A program made the translations under genes and the position numbers. 64,000 nucleotides of DNA from Taklimakanibacter deserti (GTDB lineage Bacteria > Pseudomonadota > Alphaproteobacteria > Rhizobiales > Aestuariivirgaceae): positions 566,785 through 630,784 of the forward strand of contig QORU01000001.1 of NCBI GenBank assembly GCA_003574785.1, written 5' to 3'. Below, in pieces: positions 36,516-45,752 of this stretch (positions are counted from its first letter, which is position 1; each line of letters starts with the position of its first letter). Under the pieces are notes generated by a model. It saw only the letters and a list, made by a program, of their open reading frames with translations. It made no database searches and had not been told where the DNA came from.

Positions 36516-36750
36516 GGCCGGTCTTCTGGCTCGAGTTCGTCTTTCTTCGGCGCCTTCCCGGCCTTGTTTGGGCGCTTCCTTATCGCGAAAGTCGAACAAC
36601 TTTCGCGGGAAGCGCCTAGACCAGTGGCTCAATGTTCAAAGCTAACGCCTTGAACAGCCGAAGAAATCCCTCTTACAGCGTTGGGCACGCCACGGTATCG
36701 CACCGTGTTTCCGATTCTCCCTTGCGGGGCAAGCGCAAGGGCACCAGGCA
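36516..36750 (-). ncRNA. Cobalamin riboswitch upstream of bluB
   Basis: Read on the minus strand, the conserved elements come in order: GGTGCCC at the 5' end, ACGGTGCGATACCGTGGCGT, GCCCAACGCTGTAAG (B12-box region), GAGCCACTGG, CCGGGAAGGCG and finally GAGCCAGAAGACCGGCC. Spacing and order match the AdoCbl riboswitch. It ends ~63 nt before the bluB start with no T-run, so translational control is likely. The stem between GCCACTG and GGGAAGG is formed by a copy of the TTRT-bulge palindrome (36571-36616). Confidence 0.92.
36571..36616. repeat. TTRT-bulge palindrome, copy B (inside riboswitch)
   Basis: Outer arms GGCGCTTCC (36571-36579) and GGAAGCGCC (36608-36616), inner arms CGCGAAAGT (36584-36592) and ACTTTCGCG (36599-36607), loop CGAACA, unpaired TTAT on the left. 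It occupies the variable peripheral stem of the cobalamin riboswitch on the opposite strand. Confidence 0.9.
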
Positions 36751-36853
36751 GTGACCGGAAATTAGGAGAGACGGTGCTCGCTGTCCAGAATCCGCTTGCG
36801 CGTTTCGACAAGCCTATGGCTTGCTCATGCCCTGTCGAATGAGGAGGGTGCCC

Positions 36854-37462
36854 ATGACGCTCGAAGCCTATATCGCCTTCTGCCTTGCCGCCATCGCCAT
36901 TGTCATCGTGCCGGGACCGACGGTCACGGTGGTGATCGCCAACAGCCTCAAATACGGCCAGCGCGCCGGCCTCCTCAATGTGGCGGGCACCCAGGCGGGT
37001 CTCGTCGTGTGGATGGCGGTCGCCATTCTGGGCCTTGCTTCCGCCATCACCTTGATGGGCGTGTGGTTCGACGTGATCCGCATCGCGGGCGCCGTCTATC
37101 TGATCTGGCTCGGCATCAAGCTCCTGCGCTCCAAGGGCGAGCTTCTGGCGGCCGCGGCTTCAGCGCCGAAAGGCGGCTTCTTCCTGCAGGGCTTCGTCGT
37201 CATCCTGTCGAACCCCAAGGTGCTGCTCGTCTTCGGCGCGCTCATCCCGCAATTCATCTCACCCAATGGCGACTATCTGCAGCAGCTCCTGCTTCTCGGC
37301 ATCAGCTTCATGGTCATCGCCACCGTTTTCGACAGCCTCTATGCCTTCGCCGCCGGTAATGCGGGCTCGTGGCTGTCCAAGAGCCGGGTGCGTTTCGTCG
37401 AAGTGTCGAGCGGCCTGTGCCTGATCGGCGGCGGACTCTGGATGGCACTGCGCGGCAGGTAA
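36854..37462 (+). CDS. LysE-family amino acid exporter
   Basis: A 202-residue LysE/RhtB-type exporter with six hydrophobic segments and the family start MTLEAYIAFCLAAIAIVIVP followed by GPTVTVVIANSLKYGQRAG and the NPKVLLVFGALIPQF motif. GAGGAGGG precedes ATG 36854. It is divergent from the bluB riboswitch region. Substrate unknown; family members export basic amino acids, homoserine or threonine. Confidence 0.9.
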   Translation: MTLEAYIAFCLAAIAIVIVPGPTVTVVIANSLKYGQRAGLLNVAGTQAGLVVWMAVAILGLASAITLMGVWFDVIRIAGAVYLIWLGIKLLRSKGELLAAAASAPKGGFFLQGFVVILSNPKVLLVFGALIPQFISPNGDYLQQLLLLGISFMVIATVFDSLYAFAAGNAGSWLSKSRVRFVEVSSGLCLIGGGLWMALRGR

Positions 37463-37472
37463 GGCTTATTTG

Positions 37473-37518
37473 CGCATGGCCTTGTCCGAAAAGTCGAGCA
37501 ACTTTTCGGGGCCATGCG
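37473..37518. repeat. TTRT-bulge palindrome, copy C
   Basis: Outer arms CGCATGGCC (37473-37481) and GGCCATGCG (37510-37518), inner arms CCGAAAAGT (37486-37494) and ACTTTTCGG (37501-37509), loop CGAGCA, unpaired TTGT on the left. It fills the gap between two convergent genes and ends exactly at the stop codon of the VOC gene. Confidence 0.9.
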
Positions 37519-37941
37519 TCAACCCATACCCAGTTTCTTCGCGAGCGCCTCGTCCCAGAAAGCGGCCTCTATCTTGTGGCCGTCGAGGTCGCGCAGGAAG
37601 CAGCCATAATAGGGTTCGCCATAGTCCTCGCGGGCGCCCGGCTTGCCGTCATCCGTGGCGCCGGCGGCGATGGCCGCCTTGTAGAAGGCATCGACGTCCG
37701 CTTTTGATCCGGCGACGAAGCCGAAATGGATGCCGTTGCCAGTCTGGGCCTTCTCTCCATTATAGGGCTCCTGCACCCAGAATTCGGGAAACTGCTTGCC
37801 GAAGGCGGTGGCGCCCGGATGTTCCATGATGATCTTGCAGCCGAGCGTCGCCAGCACTTTCTCGTAGAATGTCCTGGCTTCGGCGAACCGGTTGGTGCCG
37901 ACCGAGACATGCGAAATGATCGAAGGGTTGTCGTTGGCCAT
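37519..37941 (-). CDS. VOC-family (glyoxalase-like) protein
   Basis: A 140-residue vicinal-oxygen-chelate protein: IISHVSVGTNRFAEARTFYE, GNGIHFGFVAGSKADVDAFY, GEPYYGCFLRDLDGHKIEAA. His and Glu at the usual metal positions are visible (SHVSVG; DGHKIEA). The substrate is unknown; such proteins include dioxygenases, isomerases and resistance proteins. GGGAGGA precedes ATG 37941. The stop abuts palindrome copy C. Confidence 0.85.
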   Translation of the reverse strand: MANDNPSIISHVSVGTNRFAEARTFYEKVLATLGCKIIMEHPGATAFGKQFPEFWVQEPYNGEKAQTGNGIHFGFVAGSKADVDAFYKAAIAAGATDDGKPGAREDYGEPYYGCFLRDLDGHKIEAAFWDEALAKKLGMG

Positions 37942-38026
37942 AAGACGTCCTCCCATTGGTGAAAACCAGACTACCGCCATCTCCTGACAGGTTGCGGCAG
38001 GAGCGTGATCGGGCTATGGCTTGCCC

Positions 38027-38530
38027 ATGGCGCGCACAGGCTTCTATCCCGGCAGCTTCGACCCCGTAACCTACGGGCATCTCGACATTATTGCGAGATC
38101 GGCGCGGCTCGTGGACAAGCTGGTCTTGGGCGTCGGCACCCATCACGGCAAGAAGTCGCTGATCGACGCCGAAACGCGCGTCAAGTTGCTGGAAACCGTG
38201 GCGGCGCCGATCGCCGAGCATACCGGCATCACGATCGCGGTCGAGACCTTCGACGATCTCGCCGTCGATGCGGCGCGGCGCGCCCATGCCGGCCTCATCA
38301 TAAGGGGCCTGCGCGATGCCAGCGACTTCGACTATGAAGTGCAGATGGGGCAAATGAACGGGTCGATGGCGCCCGATATCGAGACGGTATTCCTGGCGGC
38401 AAGCCCCGCGACCCGCATGATCGCCTCCTCGCTCGTCAAGCAGATCGCCGCCATGGGCGGCGATGTCACATTGTTCATCCCGAAGGAAGCGCTGGCGGCG
38501 GTCAAGGCCGCCCTGAAAAAGCCAGCCTGA
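38027..38530 (+). CDS. coaD: Phosphopantetheine adenylyltransferase
   Basis: CoaD catalyses the fourth step of coenzyme A synthesis. The 167-residue protein opens MARTGFYPGSFDPVTYGHLD with the nucleotidyltransferase HxGH-type motif (TYGHLD), and shows GLIIRGLRDASDFDYEVQM and SPATRMIASSLVKQIA. ATG 38027 is preferred over TTG 38021. It starts a run of co-directional genes through tgt, the standard order downstream of gyrA in rhizobia. Confidence 0.96.
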   Translation: MARTGFYPGSFDPVTYGHLDIIARSARLVDKLVLGVGTHHGKKSLIDAETRVKLLETVAAPIAEHTGITIAVETFDDLAVDAARRAHAGLIIRGLRDASDFDYEVQMGQMNGSMAPDIETVFLAASPATRMIASSLVKQIAAMGGDVTLFIPKEALAAVKAALKKPA

Positions 38531-38566
38531 TCTTCAAAACCGTTCCCGCAACCCAAGGAGACCCGA

Positions 38567-39109
38567 ATGACATCAAGACTGGCCCTGATCGGCCTCATCG
38601 GCGCCGTGGCTTTTGCCAGCCTGCCCGTCAAGGCGCAGAATCTCGACCCCGAAAACACACTGGTGATCACCACGTCCGACGGCTGCAAGATCACGGCGGG
38701 CCTCAGACCCGATCTGGCGCCCAAGCATGTGGCGCAAATCAAGAAGCTGGCGCGCGCCGGCTTCTATGACGGCATCATCTTCCATCGCGTGATCGAAGGC
38801 TTCATGGCCCAGACGGGCGATCCGACCGGCACCGGCACGGGCGGCTCGAACGAGCCTGACCTTCCGGCCGAATTCAGCAAGGCGCATTTCGATCGCGGCA
38901 CGCTCGGCATGGCGCGCGCGCAAGACCCGAACAGCGCCAATTCGCAGTTCTTCATCATGTTCGCCGACGGCGGGTTCCTCGACGGCCAGTATACGGTCTT
39001 CGGCGGCGTCGCCTCCGGCATGGACTGCGTCGACAAGATTGCCAAGGGCGAGCCGCCGGCCAATCCGAGCAAAATGGTTTCCGTGAAAATATTGAAGGAT
39101 ACTCAATAA
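38567..39109 (+). CDS. Periplasmic cyclophilin-type peptidyl-prolyl isomerase
   Basis: A 180-residue cyclophilin with a signal peptide (MTSRLALIGLIGAVAFASLP, cleavage after VKA). The catalytic region is intact: FYDGIIFHRVIEGFMAQTGD with the active-site Arg in FHRV, NSANSQFFIMFADGGFLDG and YTVFGGVASGMD. It assists folding of exported proteins. The TAA stop overlaps the next ATG by one base, so the two isomerases are co-translated. Confidence 0.93.
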   Translation: MTSRLALIGLIGAVAFASLPVKAQNLDPENTLVITTSDGCKITAGLRPDLAPKHVAQIKKLARAGFYDGIIFHRVIEGFMAQTGDPTGTGTGGSNEPDLPAEFSKAHFDRGTLGMARAQDPNSANSQFFIMFADGGFLDGQYTVFGGVASGMDCVDKIAKGEPPANPSKMVSVKILKDTQ

Positions 39110-39582
39110 TGGCCACCGATCTCGAAAACACCCTTTATATGGACCTTGCCAAGGGCCGGGTGACGATCGAGCTTCGCCCCGACCTCGCCCCCAATCACGT
39201 GGCGCGGATCAAGGAGCTGGCGCGCGAAGGCTTCTATGACGGCGTTGTCTTCCACCGCGTCATCGAAGGCTTCATGGCGCAAGGCGGCGATCCTTCCGGC
39301 ACCGGCATGGGCGGGTCGAAGAAGCCCAATCTCAAGGCGGAATTCTCGCGCGAGCCACATGTGCGCGGCGTATGCTCCATGGCGCGCTCGTCCAATCCGG
39401 ACTCGGCCAACAGCCAGTTCTTCATCTGCTTCGGCGATGCGACCTTCCTCGACAAGCAATATACGGTGTGGGGCAAGGTGGCATCCGGCATGGAACATGT
39501 CGATGCCCTGAAGCGCGGCGAGCCGGTGCGCGATCCCGACAAGATTGTGAAGATGCAGGTCGCGGCGGACGCGAAGGGCTGA
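39109..39582 (+). CDS. ppiB: Cytoplasmic cyclophilin-type peptidyl-prolyl isomerase
   Basis: A 157-residue cyclophilin without signal peptide, clearly a paralogue of the preceding gene: FYDGVVFHRVIEGFMAQGGD, NSQFFICFGDATFLDKQYTV. The pair of periplasmic and cytoplasmic forms side by side is conserved in this bacterial order. ATG overlaps the previous stop. Confidence 0.93.
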   Translation: MATDLENTLYMDLAKGRVTIELRPDLAPNHVARIKELAREGFYDGVVFHRVIEGFMAQGGDPSGTGMGGSKKPNLKAEFSREPHVRGVCSMARSSNPDSANSQFFICFGDATFLDKQYTVWGKVASGMEHVDALKRGEPVRDPDKIVKMQVAADAKG

Positions 39583-39589
39583 GCATCCC

Positions 39590-39994
39590 ATGGGACCTGC
39601 TGGAAGATGGGCGGCGGCGGCCGCCGCCCTGATTTCCTCCGCCAGCGCGGCGCTGGCGACGGAGAATATCATCTGCAGCTCAGCGGATGAGAAGGCGGCC
39701 ATGGCTTTTCTGGTCGGCACGACGCCAGGGCTCAACCCCTTGAGCCTCACCATGGACGCCAATGGCAAGAGCTGGGCGACGAAGCCGGAGGGAAAACAGA
39801 CGGCCATCCTCATCGCCCAGGCCTTCTCCGATGACGAGGGCATGAAGATCGACATTACCGACGACAATGCCGAGCGCATCATCGCGAAGCTCAGAGTGAC
39901 CCGCGGGCATGATGAAGGCAGCGAGCCCGTCACGGCGGGCACTCTCATGATCGTCGGAGAGGGTGCCTGGCCGGTAACCTGCTCGGGCGAGTAG
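39590..39994 (+). CDS. Exported protein of unknown function
   Basis: A 134-residue protein with a signal peptide ([20 protein letters not shown], cleavage near ALA-TE). Two cysteines (IICSS near the N-terminus, PVTCSGE at the end) could form a disulfide. The rest shows no motif that I recognise. It lies 7 bp after the cyclophilin and 13 bp before queA, so it is inside this operon. Confidence 0.65.
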   Translation: MGPAGRWAAAAAALISSASAALATENIICSSADEKAAMAFLVGTTPGLNPLSLTMDANGKSWATKPEGKQTAILIAQAFSDDEGMKIDITDDNAERIIAKLRVTRGHDEGSEPVTAGTLMIVGEGAWPVTCSGE

Positions 39995-40007
39995 CGCTGG
40001 GCGCCCG

Positions 40008-41081
40008 ATGCGTGTCGCCGATTTCGACTTCGAACTGCCGGAAGGCCGCATCGCGCTCAGGCCGGCGAAGCCGCGCGATGCGGCAAAACTCCTCATCGTC
40101 GAGCCGCAGCGTCTCCAGGATCGCAGCGTGCGCGACCTGCCGTCGCTGCTCACATCCGGCGATGTGCTGGTGTTCAACAAGACCAAGGTCATTCCGGCAG
40201 CGCTGAGCGGGAAGAGAATAGGGCGCGGCGATGCCGAGCCTCATATCGAGGCTCTGCTGCATCAGCGCCTCGACGGCTCGCGCTGGAAGGCCTTTGCCAA
40301 GCCGGGAAAACGGCTCGCGGTCGGCGACCGGATCCGCTTCGGCGCCGAGGGCCGCGTCTGCCTGCTCGGCACGCTCGATGCGCGGGTCGAGGAAAAGGGC
40401 GAGGGCGGCGAGATCACGCTGGCTTTCGATTTTCACGGGCCGATCCTCGATGAGGCCATCGCCACGCTGGGCGACATGCCACTGCCGCCCTATATCGCCG
40501 GCAAGCGCGAGACGGATGAGCAGGACCGCGAGGATTACCAGACCATCTTCGCCGAGGAGGAAGGAGCGGTGGCCGCTCCCACGGCCGGCCTCCATTTCAC
40601 CCCCGACTTGATGAAGTCACTGCAAGCCAGTGGAATTAAAGTAGAATTTGTGACGCTTCACGTCGGCGCGGGGACCTTCCTGCCAGTCAAGGTGGAAGAC
40701 ACGCAAGAGCACAAGATGCATGCCGAATGGGGCGACGTGCCGGAGGATGTGGTGGTCAGGCTGAAGCAGGCCAAAGCCAATGGCCACCGGGTCATCCCGG
40801 TGGGCACAACCTCGCTCAGGCTGCTCGAAAGTGCCGCCGCCTCGGGTGAGCTCGCGCCATTCAGAGGATCGACGGACATCTTCATCACCCCCGGCTACCG
40901 CTTCCGGGTCGCCGATCTCCTTTTCACCAACTTCCATCTGCCGCGTTCGACGCTGTTCATGCTCGTCTCCGCCTTTTCAGGGCTCGAGCGGATGAAGGCG
41001 GCCTATGCCCACGCCATCGCCAACGACTATCGGTTCTATTCCTATGGCGATGCGAGCCTGCTATTCCCGCAGGCCACATGA
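40008..41081 (+). CDS. queA: S-adenosylmethionine:tRNA ribosyltransferase-isomerase
   Basis: QueA transfers the ribosyl part of SAM to preQ1 in tRNA during queuosine formation. The 357-residue protein has [20 protein letters not shown] at the start, [13 protein letters not shown], the [20 protein letters not shown] segment and the C-terminal [20 protein letters not shown] and [13 protein letters not shown] motifs. The stop overlaps tgt by 4 bp, so the two queuosine enzymes are coupled. Confidence 0.96.
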   Translation: MRVADFDFELPEGRIALRPAKPRDAAKLLIVEPQRLQDRSVRDLPSLLTSGDVLVFNKTKVIPAALSGKRIGRGDAEPHIEALLHQRLDGSRWKAFAKPGKRLAVGDRIRFGAEGRVCLLGTLDARVEEKGEGGEITLAFDFHGPILDEAIATLGDMPLPPYIAGKRETDEQDREDYQTIFAEEEGAVAAPTAGLHFTPDLMKSLQASGIKVEFVTLHVGAGTFLPVKVEDTQEHKMHAEWGDVPEDVVVRLKQAKANGHRVIPVGTTSLRLLESAAASGELAPFRGSTDIFITPGYRFRVADLLFTNFHLPRSTLFMLVSAFSGLERMKAAYAHAIANDYRFYSYGDASLLFPQAT

Positions 41082-42205
41082 GCGAGGGCTTTTCCTTCAC
41101 ACTGCTGGCGACCGACGGCGCGGCGCGGCGCGGCACGCTGTCGACCGGGCGCGGCGAGATCCGCACCCCGGCCTTCATGCCGGTCGGCACCGCAGGGACC
41201 GTCAAGGGGCTCTATGCCGATCAGGTGCGTGAGACCGGCGCCGACATCATCCTCGGCAATGTCTATCACCTGATGCTGCGGCCGGGCCCGGAAGAGGTCG
41301 CCAAGCTCGGCGGCCTGCACCGTTTCGCCAACTGGCCCTATCCGATCCTCACCGATTCCGGCGGCTTCCAGATCATGTCGCTCGCCAAATTGCGCAAGAT
41401 CTCCGAGAAGGGTGCGGTCTTCCAGTCGCATATCGACGGGCGGAAATATGAGCTGAGCCCGGAGCGCTCGATGGAGATCCAAAGGCTCTTGGGCTCCGAC
41501 ATCCAGATGCAGCTCGATGAATGCCTGATGTATCCCCATACCGACAAGGATGCCGAGCGCGCCATGCAATTGTCGCTGCGCTGGGCCGAACGCTCGCGCC
41601 AGGCCTTCGGCAAGCAGCCGGGCCGCGGCAATTTCGGCATCGTGCAAGGCGGCGTCAATGAACGCTTACGGCGCATCTCGGCCGAAGGCCTCACCGCCAT
41701 CGGCTTCGAGGGCTATGCGATCGGCGGCCTCGCGGTGGGCGAGGGCCAGGCGCTCATGCTGCAGACGATCGAGAAGACCGTGCCTTATCTGCCCGCCGAC
41801 CGCCCGCGCTATCTCATGGGAGTGGGCACGCCCGAGGACATCATCGAGGCGGTGGCGCGCGGCGTCGACATGTTCGACTGCGTGATGCCGACGCGCTCCG
41901 GCCGCCATGGCCAGGCCTTCACCCGCTTCGGCAAGATCAATCTGCGCAACGCCAAGCATGCCGACGATCCGCGCCCGCTCGATCCGGAAAGCCCGTGTCC
42001 GGCCTTATCGCTGTATTCGCGGGCTTATCTGCATCATCTCATCCGGTCGGGCGAGCTCCTCGGCATGATGCTGCTCTCCTGGGCCAATGTCGCCTATTAT
42101 CAATCGCTGATGGGGGGTATCAGGGAATCTATTGCCCAAGGGCGCTTCGAGGACTTCCGGCGTGCGACCAAGGAACAGTGGAAGCGGGGGGATGTTTCCG
42201 CTTAA
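41078..42205 (+). CDS. tgt: tRNA-guanine transglycosylase
   Basis: Tgt exchanges guanine-34 of tRNA for preQ1. The 375-residue protein contains [20 protein letters not shown], the active-site [12 protein letters not shown] (Asp) and [16 protein letters not shown] (second Asp). The four-residue zinc site near the C-terminus, usually CxCxxC...H, is replaced: here it reads [20 protein letters not shown], with only one Cys (C of SPCPA) and His retained, so metal binding is probably lost, as seems to occur in some rhizobial Tgt. Confidence 0.95.
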   Translation: MSEGFSFTLLATDGAARRGTLSTGRGEIRTPAFMPVGTAGTVKGLYADQVRETGADIILGNVYHLMLRPGPEEVAKLGGLHRFANWPYPILTDSGGFQIMSLAKLRKISEKGAVFQSHIDGRKYELSPERSMEIQRLLGSDIQMQLDECLMYPHTDKDAERAMQLSLRWAERSRQAFGKQPGRGNFGIVQGGVNERLRRISAEGLTAIGFEGYAIGGLAVGEGQALMLQTIEKTVPYLPADRPRYLMGVGTPEDIIEAVARGVDMFDCVMPTRSGRHGQAFTRFGKINLRNAKHADDPRPLDPESPCPALSLYSRAYLHHLIRSGELLGMMLLSWANVAYYQSLMGGIRESIAQGRFEDFRRATKEQWKRGDVSA

Positions 42206-42242
42206 GTTTCGGGCAACACAGCATCCTGGAGGCGGAATTCCC

Positions 42243-42749
42243 ATGAAAATGAGTGGCGAAGAGGTCATCGCGGCGGCGCGTGAGACGGTTTGGAAAGCGC
42301 TGAACGACCCCGACATCCTCAAGCAGTGCATCCCCGGCTGTGAATCGATCACCAGGCATTCCGACACCCAGCTCGAAGCCCGGGTGATCGCCAAGGTCGG
42401 ACCGGTCAAGGCCGGGTTCACCGGCATCGTCAATCTGACCGATCTCAACCCGCCGTCCAGCTACCGCATATCGGGCGAAGGCAAAGGCGGCCTTGCCGGC
42501 TTCGCCAGCGGCGGCGCCGATGTGCGGCTCGAGGATACCGATGGCGGCACCAAGCTCTCCTATGACGTCGATGCGCAAGTCGGCGGCAAGCTCGCCATGC
42601 TGGGCTCGCGCCTCATCGATTCGACGGCGCGCTCCATGGCGACCCAGTTCTTCGAGAAATTCGCCGACATCGTCGGCACCATGAAGCCGGAAGCGGCCAA
42701 GACGCCCGCGAAGAAAGTCGCCAAGAAGGCGGCGAAGAAGAAGGTCTAG
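42243..42749 (+). CDS. CoxG-like (SRPBCC-fold) protein with Lys/Ala tail
   Basis: A 168-residue protein of the carbon monoxide dehydrogenase subunit G family: MKMSGEEVIAAARETVWKAL, NDPDILKQCIPGCESI, GKGGLAGFASGGADVRLED and a C-terminal helix AMLGSRLIDSTARSMATQFF. CoxG-type proteins are membrane-associated lipid/quinone-type binders. The last ~17 residues (AKTPAKKVAKKAAKKKV) form a histone H1-like basic tail. GGAGGCGG precedes ATG 42243. No Cox genes are nearby, so the original role is not implied. The stop interlocks with the next gene in CTAG. Confidence 0.85.
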   Translation: MKMSGEEVIAAARETVWKALNDPDILKQCIPGCESITRHSDTQLEARVIAKVGPVKAGFTGIVNLTDLNPPSSYRISGEGKGGLAGFASGGADVRLEDTDGGTKLSYDVDAQVGGKLAMLGSRLIDSTARSMATQFFEKFADIVGTMKPEAAKTPAKKVAKKAAKKKV

Positions 42750-42940
42750 AGCCTGTAGCCGAAGAGATGCAGCGCGACGAAGACGGCCGCGAAGATGACG
42801 GCATAAGCGAGCGCGCCATAGAAGATCACAAGGTGCAGGATCCTGAGCCAGGGTGGGGCGGCCTCAAAGCGATGTTTGAGCCGCAAGAGGAGTGAGACCA
42901 GCACCACGGCCAAAGCGACGATCAGGAGCCTGATCAGCAT
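42746..42940 (-). CDS. Small two-segment membrane protein
   Basis: A 64-residue protein with two hydrophobic segments (LIVALAVVLVSLLLRL and LVIFYGALAYAVIFAAVFVA) joined by a short amphipathic loop. No family recognised. Its stop shares CTAG with the CoxG-like stop, and its start is 6 bp beyond the permease stop, so it may be the last gene of the polyamine-type ABC operon. Could be an accessory subunit or an unrelated small gene. Confidence 0.6.
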   Translation of the reverse strand: MLIRLLIVALAVVLVSLLLRLKHRFEAAPPWLRILHLVIFYGALAYAVIFAAVFVALHLFGYRL

Positions 42941-42946
42941 CGGCGC

Positions 42947-43762
42947 TCACTTCCCGCCGCCGGCCACGTGCTCGCCGTCGCGGGTCAGATAATAAGCGCC
43001 GAGGATCGGCAGGAAGGTGACCGCGATGACGAAGATCGCGACCACATTGGTCACCGGCCGCTGGCGCGGGCGGATGAGCTCGGTCAGCATCCAGATCGGC
43101 AAAGTCGCCTGCTGGCCCGCGGTGAAGGTGGTGACGATGACCTCGTCGAAGGAAAGCGCGAAGGACAGCATGCCGCCGGCTAGCAAAGCGGAAGCGATAT
43201 TGGGCAGGACGACATGGCGGAAGGTCTGGAAGCCGTCGGCGCCCAGGTCCATGGACGCTTCGATGAGATTGCCGGAGGTGCGGCGGAAACGCGCCAGCGC
43301 GTTGTTGTAGACGACGACGATGCAGAAGGTCGCGTGACCGAGCACGATCGTCCAGAAGGAAAAATCGAAATTGAGGATGTTGAAGGCCGAGCGCAAGGAG
43401 ATGCCGGTAATAATGCCGGGAAGGGCGATCGGCAGGATGAAGAGCAGCGAGATGTAGTCGCGCCCGAAGAAGCGGGCGCGCGAGACGGCCGCCGCCGCGC
43501 AGGTGCCGAGCACCAGGGCGATGGCGGTGGCGATGGCGGCGACCTTCACCGAGAGCCAGATCGCGTTCCAGATGTCCTGGCGTTCCCAGGCGATGGCGAA
43601 CCATTTGACCGTCAGTCCGGGCGGCGGGAATTGATAGCTCTTCTCCTCGGTGGTGAAGGCATAGAGGAAGATGAGGAGCAGGGGCAGGTGCAGGAACAAC
43701 AGTCCGGCAATGGCGGCGATGCCCAATCCGCGCGGCGCTCTTTCACCTCGCTCAGAGCGCAT
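42947..43762 (-). CDS. ABC permease, PotC-type
   Basis: A 271-residue inner membrane permease with six hydrophobic segments and the EAA-like loop [19 protein letters not shown]. The typical early motif [20 protein letters not shown] matches the spermidine/putrescine (PotC) group. Overlaps the PotB-type gene by 11 bp. Together with the next genes it forms an importer for polyamine-like or related substrates. Confidence 0.9.
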   Translation of the reverse strand: MRSERGERAPRGLGIAAIAGLLFLHLPLLLIFLYAFTTEEKSYQFPPPGLTVKWFAIAWERQDIWNAIWLSVKVAAIATAIALVLGTCAAAAVSRARFFGRDYISLLFILPIALPGIITGISLRSAFNILNFDFSFWTIVLGHATFCIVVVYNNALARFRRTSGNLIEASMDLGADGFQTFRHVVLPNIASALLAGGMLSFALSFDEVIVTTFTAGQQATLPIWMLTELIRPRQRPVTNVVAIFVIAVTFLPILGAYYLTRDGEHVAGGGK

Positions 43763-44699
43763 CGAAGGCCCCCATGCGCTTGGCGATGGTGAGATAGATG
43801 GCCATGATCACGATCGGCACGACGGTGAAGGCGGCGGCGAGCGGGATGTTGCCGGCCGTGCCCTGCAACACGTAAACCGCCTGGCCAAGGAAGTAGCTCG
43901 ACGTGCCGACGATCTGCGGGATGATGTAGTCCCCGAGCGTCAGCGAGAAGGTGAAGATCGAGCCGGCGATGAGGCCGGGGAGCGCCAGGGGGAAGACCAC
44001 CGTCCAGAACGTCTGCCGCGGCAGGGCGCCCAGATCGGCGGAAGCCTCGATGAGGTTGGCGGGAACGCGCTCGAGCGCCGCCTGCGTCGGCAGGATCATG
44101 TAAGGCAGCCAGACATAGAGGAAGACGAGGAACGTACCGATATAGCTGATGCTGAGCGACGGTCCGCCGATGATCGGGATGGCGAGGATCGCATCAAGGA
44201 GCCAAGTCAGATAAAGCTTGTCGGCGAGCCAGGTGATGATCCCTTCCTTGGCGAGGATGAGCTTCCAGGCATAGACGCGGACCAGATAGCTCGACCACAA
44301 GGGCAGCATCACCGCCAGATAGAAGAAGGCCTTCAGGCGGCCCTTGGCATAGCGCGCCGCATAATAGGCGATGGGGAAGGCGATGAGGGCGGCGGCCAGC
44401 GTCACGGCGATCGCCATCGAGAGGCTGCGCCAGATGATGTCGAGATTGGCGAGGCTGAGCAGCTCGCGATAGGTCGAAAGCGTGAATTCGCGATTGATCA
44501 GCCCCGAGAACTCGTCGATCGAGAAGAAGCTTTGCGCGAGCAGAGCGAGCAGCGATCCCAAATAGACGATGCCGAGCCAGAGCAGGGGCGGCGCCAGCAG
44601 CAGGGTCAGGAGCAGGAACGGGCTCCGGAACAACGCATCGGAGATCTGTCGCAACAAGCCGCCGCGCTCCTCCCGGGCGAGCCCGGTCGCGGTGCTCAC
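43752..44699 (-). CDS. ABC permease, PotB-type
   Basis: A 315-residue permease with six hydrophobic segments and the loop [18 protein letters not shown]. The GTG start at 44699 is chosen because it overlaps the ATPase stop in GTGA, a normal coupling pattern; a much longer in-frame extension upstream is a by-product. Partner of the PotC-type permease. Confidence 0.9.
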   Translation of the reverse strand: MSTATGLAREERGGLLRQISDALFRSPFLLLTLLLAPPLLWLGIVYLGSLLALLAQSFFSIDEFSGLINREFTLSTYRELLSLANLDIIWRSLSMAIAVTLAAALIAFPIAYYAARYAKGRLKAFFYLAVMLPLWSSYLVRVYAWKLILAKEGIITWLADKLYLTWLLDAILAIPIIGGPSLSISYIGTFLVFLYVWLPYMILPTQAALERVPANLIEASADLGALPRQTFWTVVFPLALPGLIAGSIFTFSLTLGDYIIPQIVGTSSYFLGQAVYVLQGTAGNIPLAAAFTVVPIVIMAIYLTIAKRMGAFDAL

Positions 44700-45709
44700 G
44701 CTTCGTCCTCCATGGCGTGGAGGGCGCTGAGCGGCCAGGAAAGGCTGACTGTCGCGCCGATGTCGAGCCCGGCCAGCGAAGAGGGCGCGGAAACGGCAAG
44801 CTCCTGGCCGGAGGCTTCCGTGTTCACACGCGTGATCGCGCCCTGATAGTGAACCGAGGTGACCTTGGCGGTCACGCCATGGCTGCCCGCCGGCGGCTTC
44901 GCCGCGCCGGCGGCGATCGCGATCTTCTCGGGCCTGAGCGACACCCATCTGGCGGGACCGCCGGTGCCCGCGACGAAATCGGGCGGCAGGACGTTCGATG
45001 AGCCGACGAAATCGGCCACGAAACGGGTGCGCGGCCGCTCATAGATCTCCTGCGGGGCGCCGACCTGGACGATCCTGCCCTGATTGAAGATGGCGACACG
45101 GTCGGCCATCGACAGGGCCTCTCCCTGATCATGGGTGACGAAGACGAAAGTGATGCCGAGATTGCGCTGCAAGGTCTTGAGCTCGACCTGCATCTGCTCG
45201 CGCAGCTTGAGATCGAGGGCGCCCAGAGGTTCATCGAGCAGCAGCACCTTGGGCTCGTTCACCAAAGCGCGGGCCAAGGCGACGCGCTGGCGCTGGCCGC
45301 CGGAGAGCTGCGACGGCCGCCTCGCGTCGAAGCCTTTGAGCTCGACAAGATCGAGGGCGTCGAGCGCCTTCTTCTGGCGGGCGGCCCGCGGCACGCCCTT
45401 GACCATCAGCCCGTAGCCGACATTCTCCAGAATGGTCATATGCGGGAACAGCGCATAGTCCTGGAAGACCGTGTTCACGTTGCGCCGATAGGGCGGCAGG
45501 CCTTCGGCGGTCTCGCCGAAAATCTCGATATGGCCGCTCGTCGGCTGCTCGAAACCGGCGATGAGGCGCAGGCACGTGGTCTTGCCCGAGCCCGAGGGCC
45601 CCAGCATGGCAAAGAATTCGCCCGGTGCGATGGTGAGCGTGACGTCATCCACCGCGCGGACAGGGCCGAAATGGCGCGAGACGTTCTGGAAGGAAACGGC
45701 TGTTGTCAT
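44696..45709 (-). CDS. ABC ATPase, PotA-type
   Basis: A 337-residue ATPase: Walker A GPSGSGKTTCL, Q-loop VFQDYALFPHMT, signature LSGGQRQRVALARAL, Walker B VLLLDEPLGALD, and a C-terminal TOBE regulatory domain (WVSLRPEKIAI). Energises the two permeases. Its ribosome-binding site GGGAG lies in the 3' arm of the hairpin at 45718-45743, so its translation may be limited relative to the binding protein. Confidence 0.93.
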   Translation of the reverse strand: MTTAVSFQNVSRHFGPVRAVDDVTLTIAPGEFFAMLGPSGSGKTTCLRLIAGFEQPTSGHIEIFGETAEGLPPYRRNVNTVFQDYALFPHMTILENVGYGLMVKGVPRAARQKKALDALDLVELKGFDARRPSQLSGGQRQRVALARALVNEPKVLLLDEPLGALDLKLREQMQVELKTLQRNLGITFVFVTHDQGEALSMADRVAIFNQGRIVQVGAPQEIYERPRTRFVADFVGSSNVLPPDFVAGTGGPARWVSLRPEKIAIAAGAAKPPAGSHGVTAKVTSVHYQGAITRVNTEASGQELAVSAPSSLAGLDIGATVSLSWPLSALHAMEDEA

Positions 45710-45717
45710 GGGGAAAA

Positions 45718-45743
45718 CTCCCGCCGGTCATAACCGGCGGGAG
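45718..45743 (-). promoter_or_regulatory. Hairpin sequestering the ATPase ribosome-binding site
   Basis: CTCCCGCCGGT (45718-45728) and ACCGGCGGGAG (45733-45743) form a perfect 11-bp stem with a 4-nt loop between the binding-protein and ATPase genes. On the transcribed minus strand the 3' arm ends in GGGAG, then TTTTCCCC, then ATG: it can act as a weak attenuator and also hides the Shine-Dalgarno sequence. A palindrome reads almost identically in the other direction. Confidence 0.75.
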
Positions 45744-45752
45744 CAATTGCAT

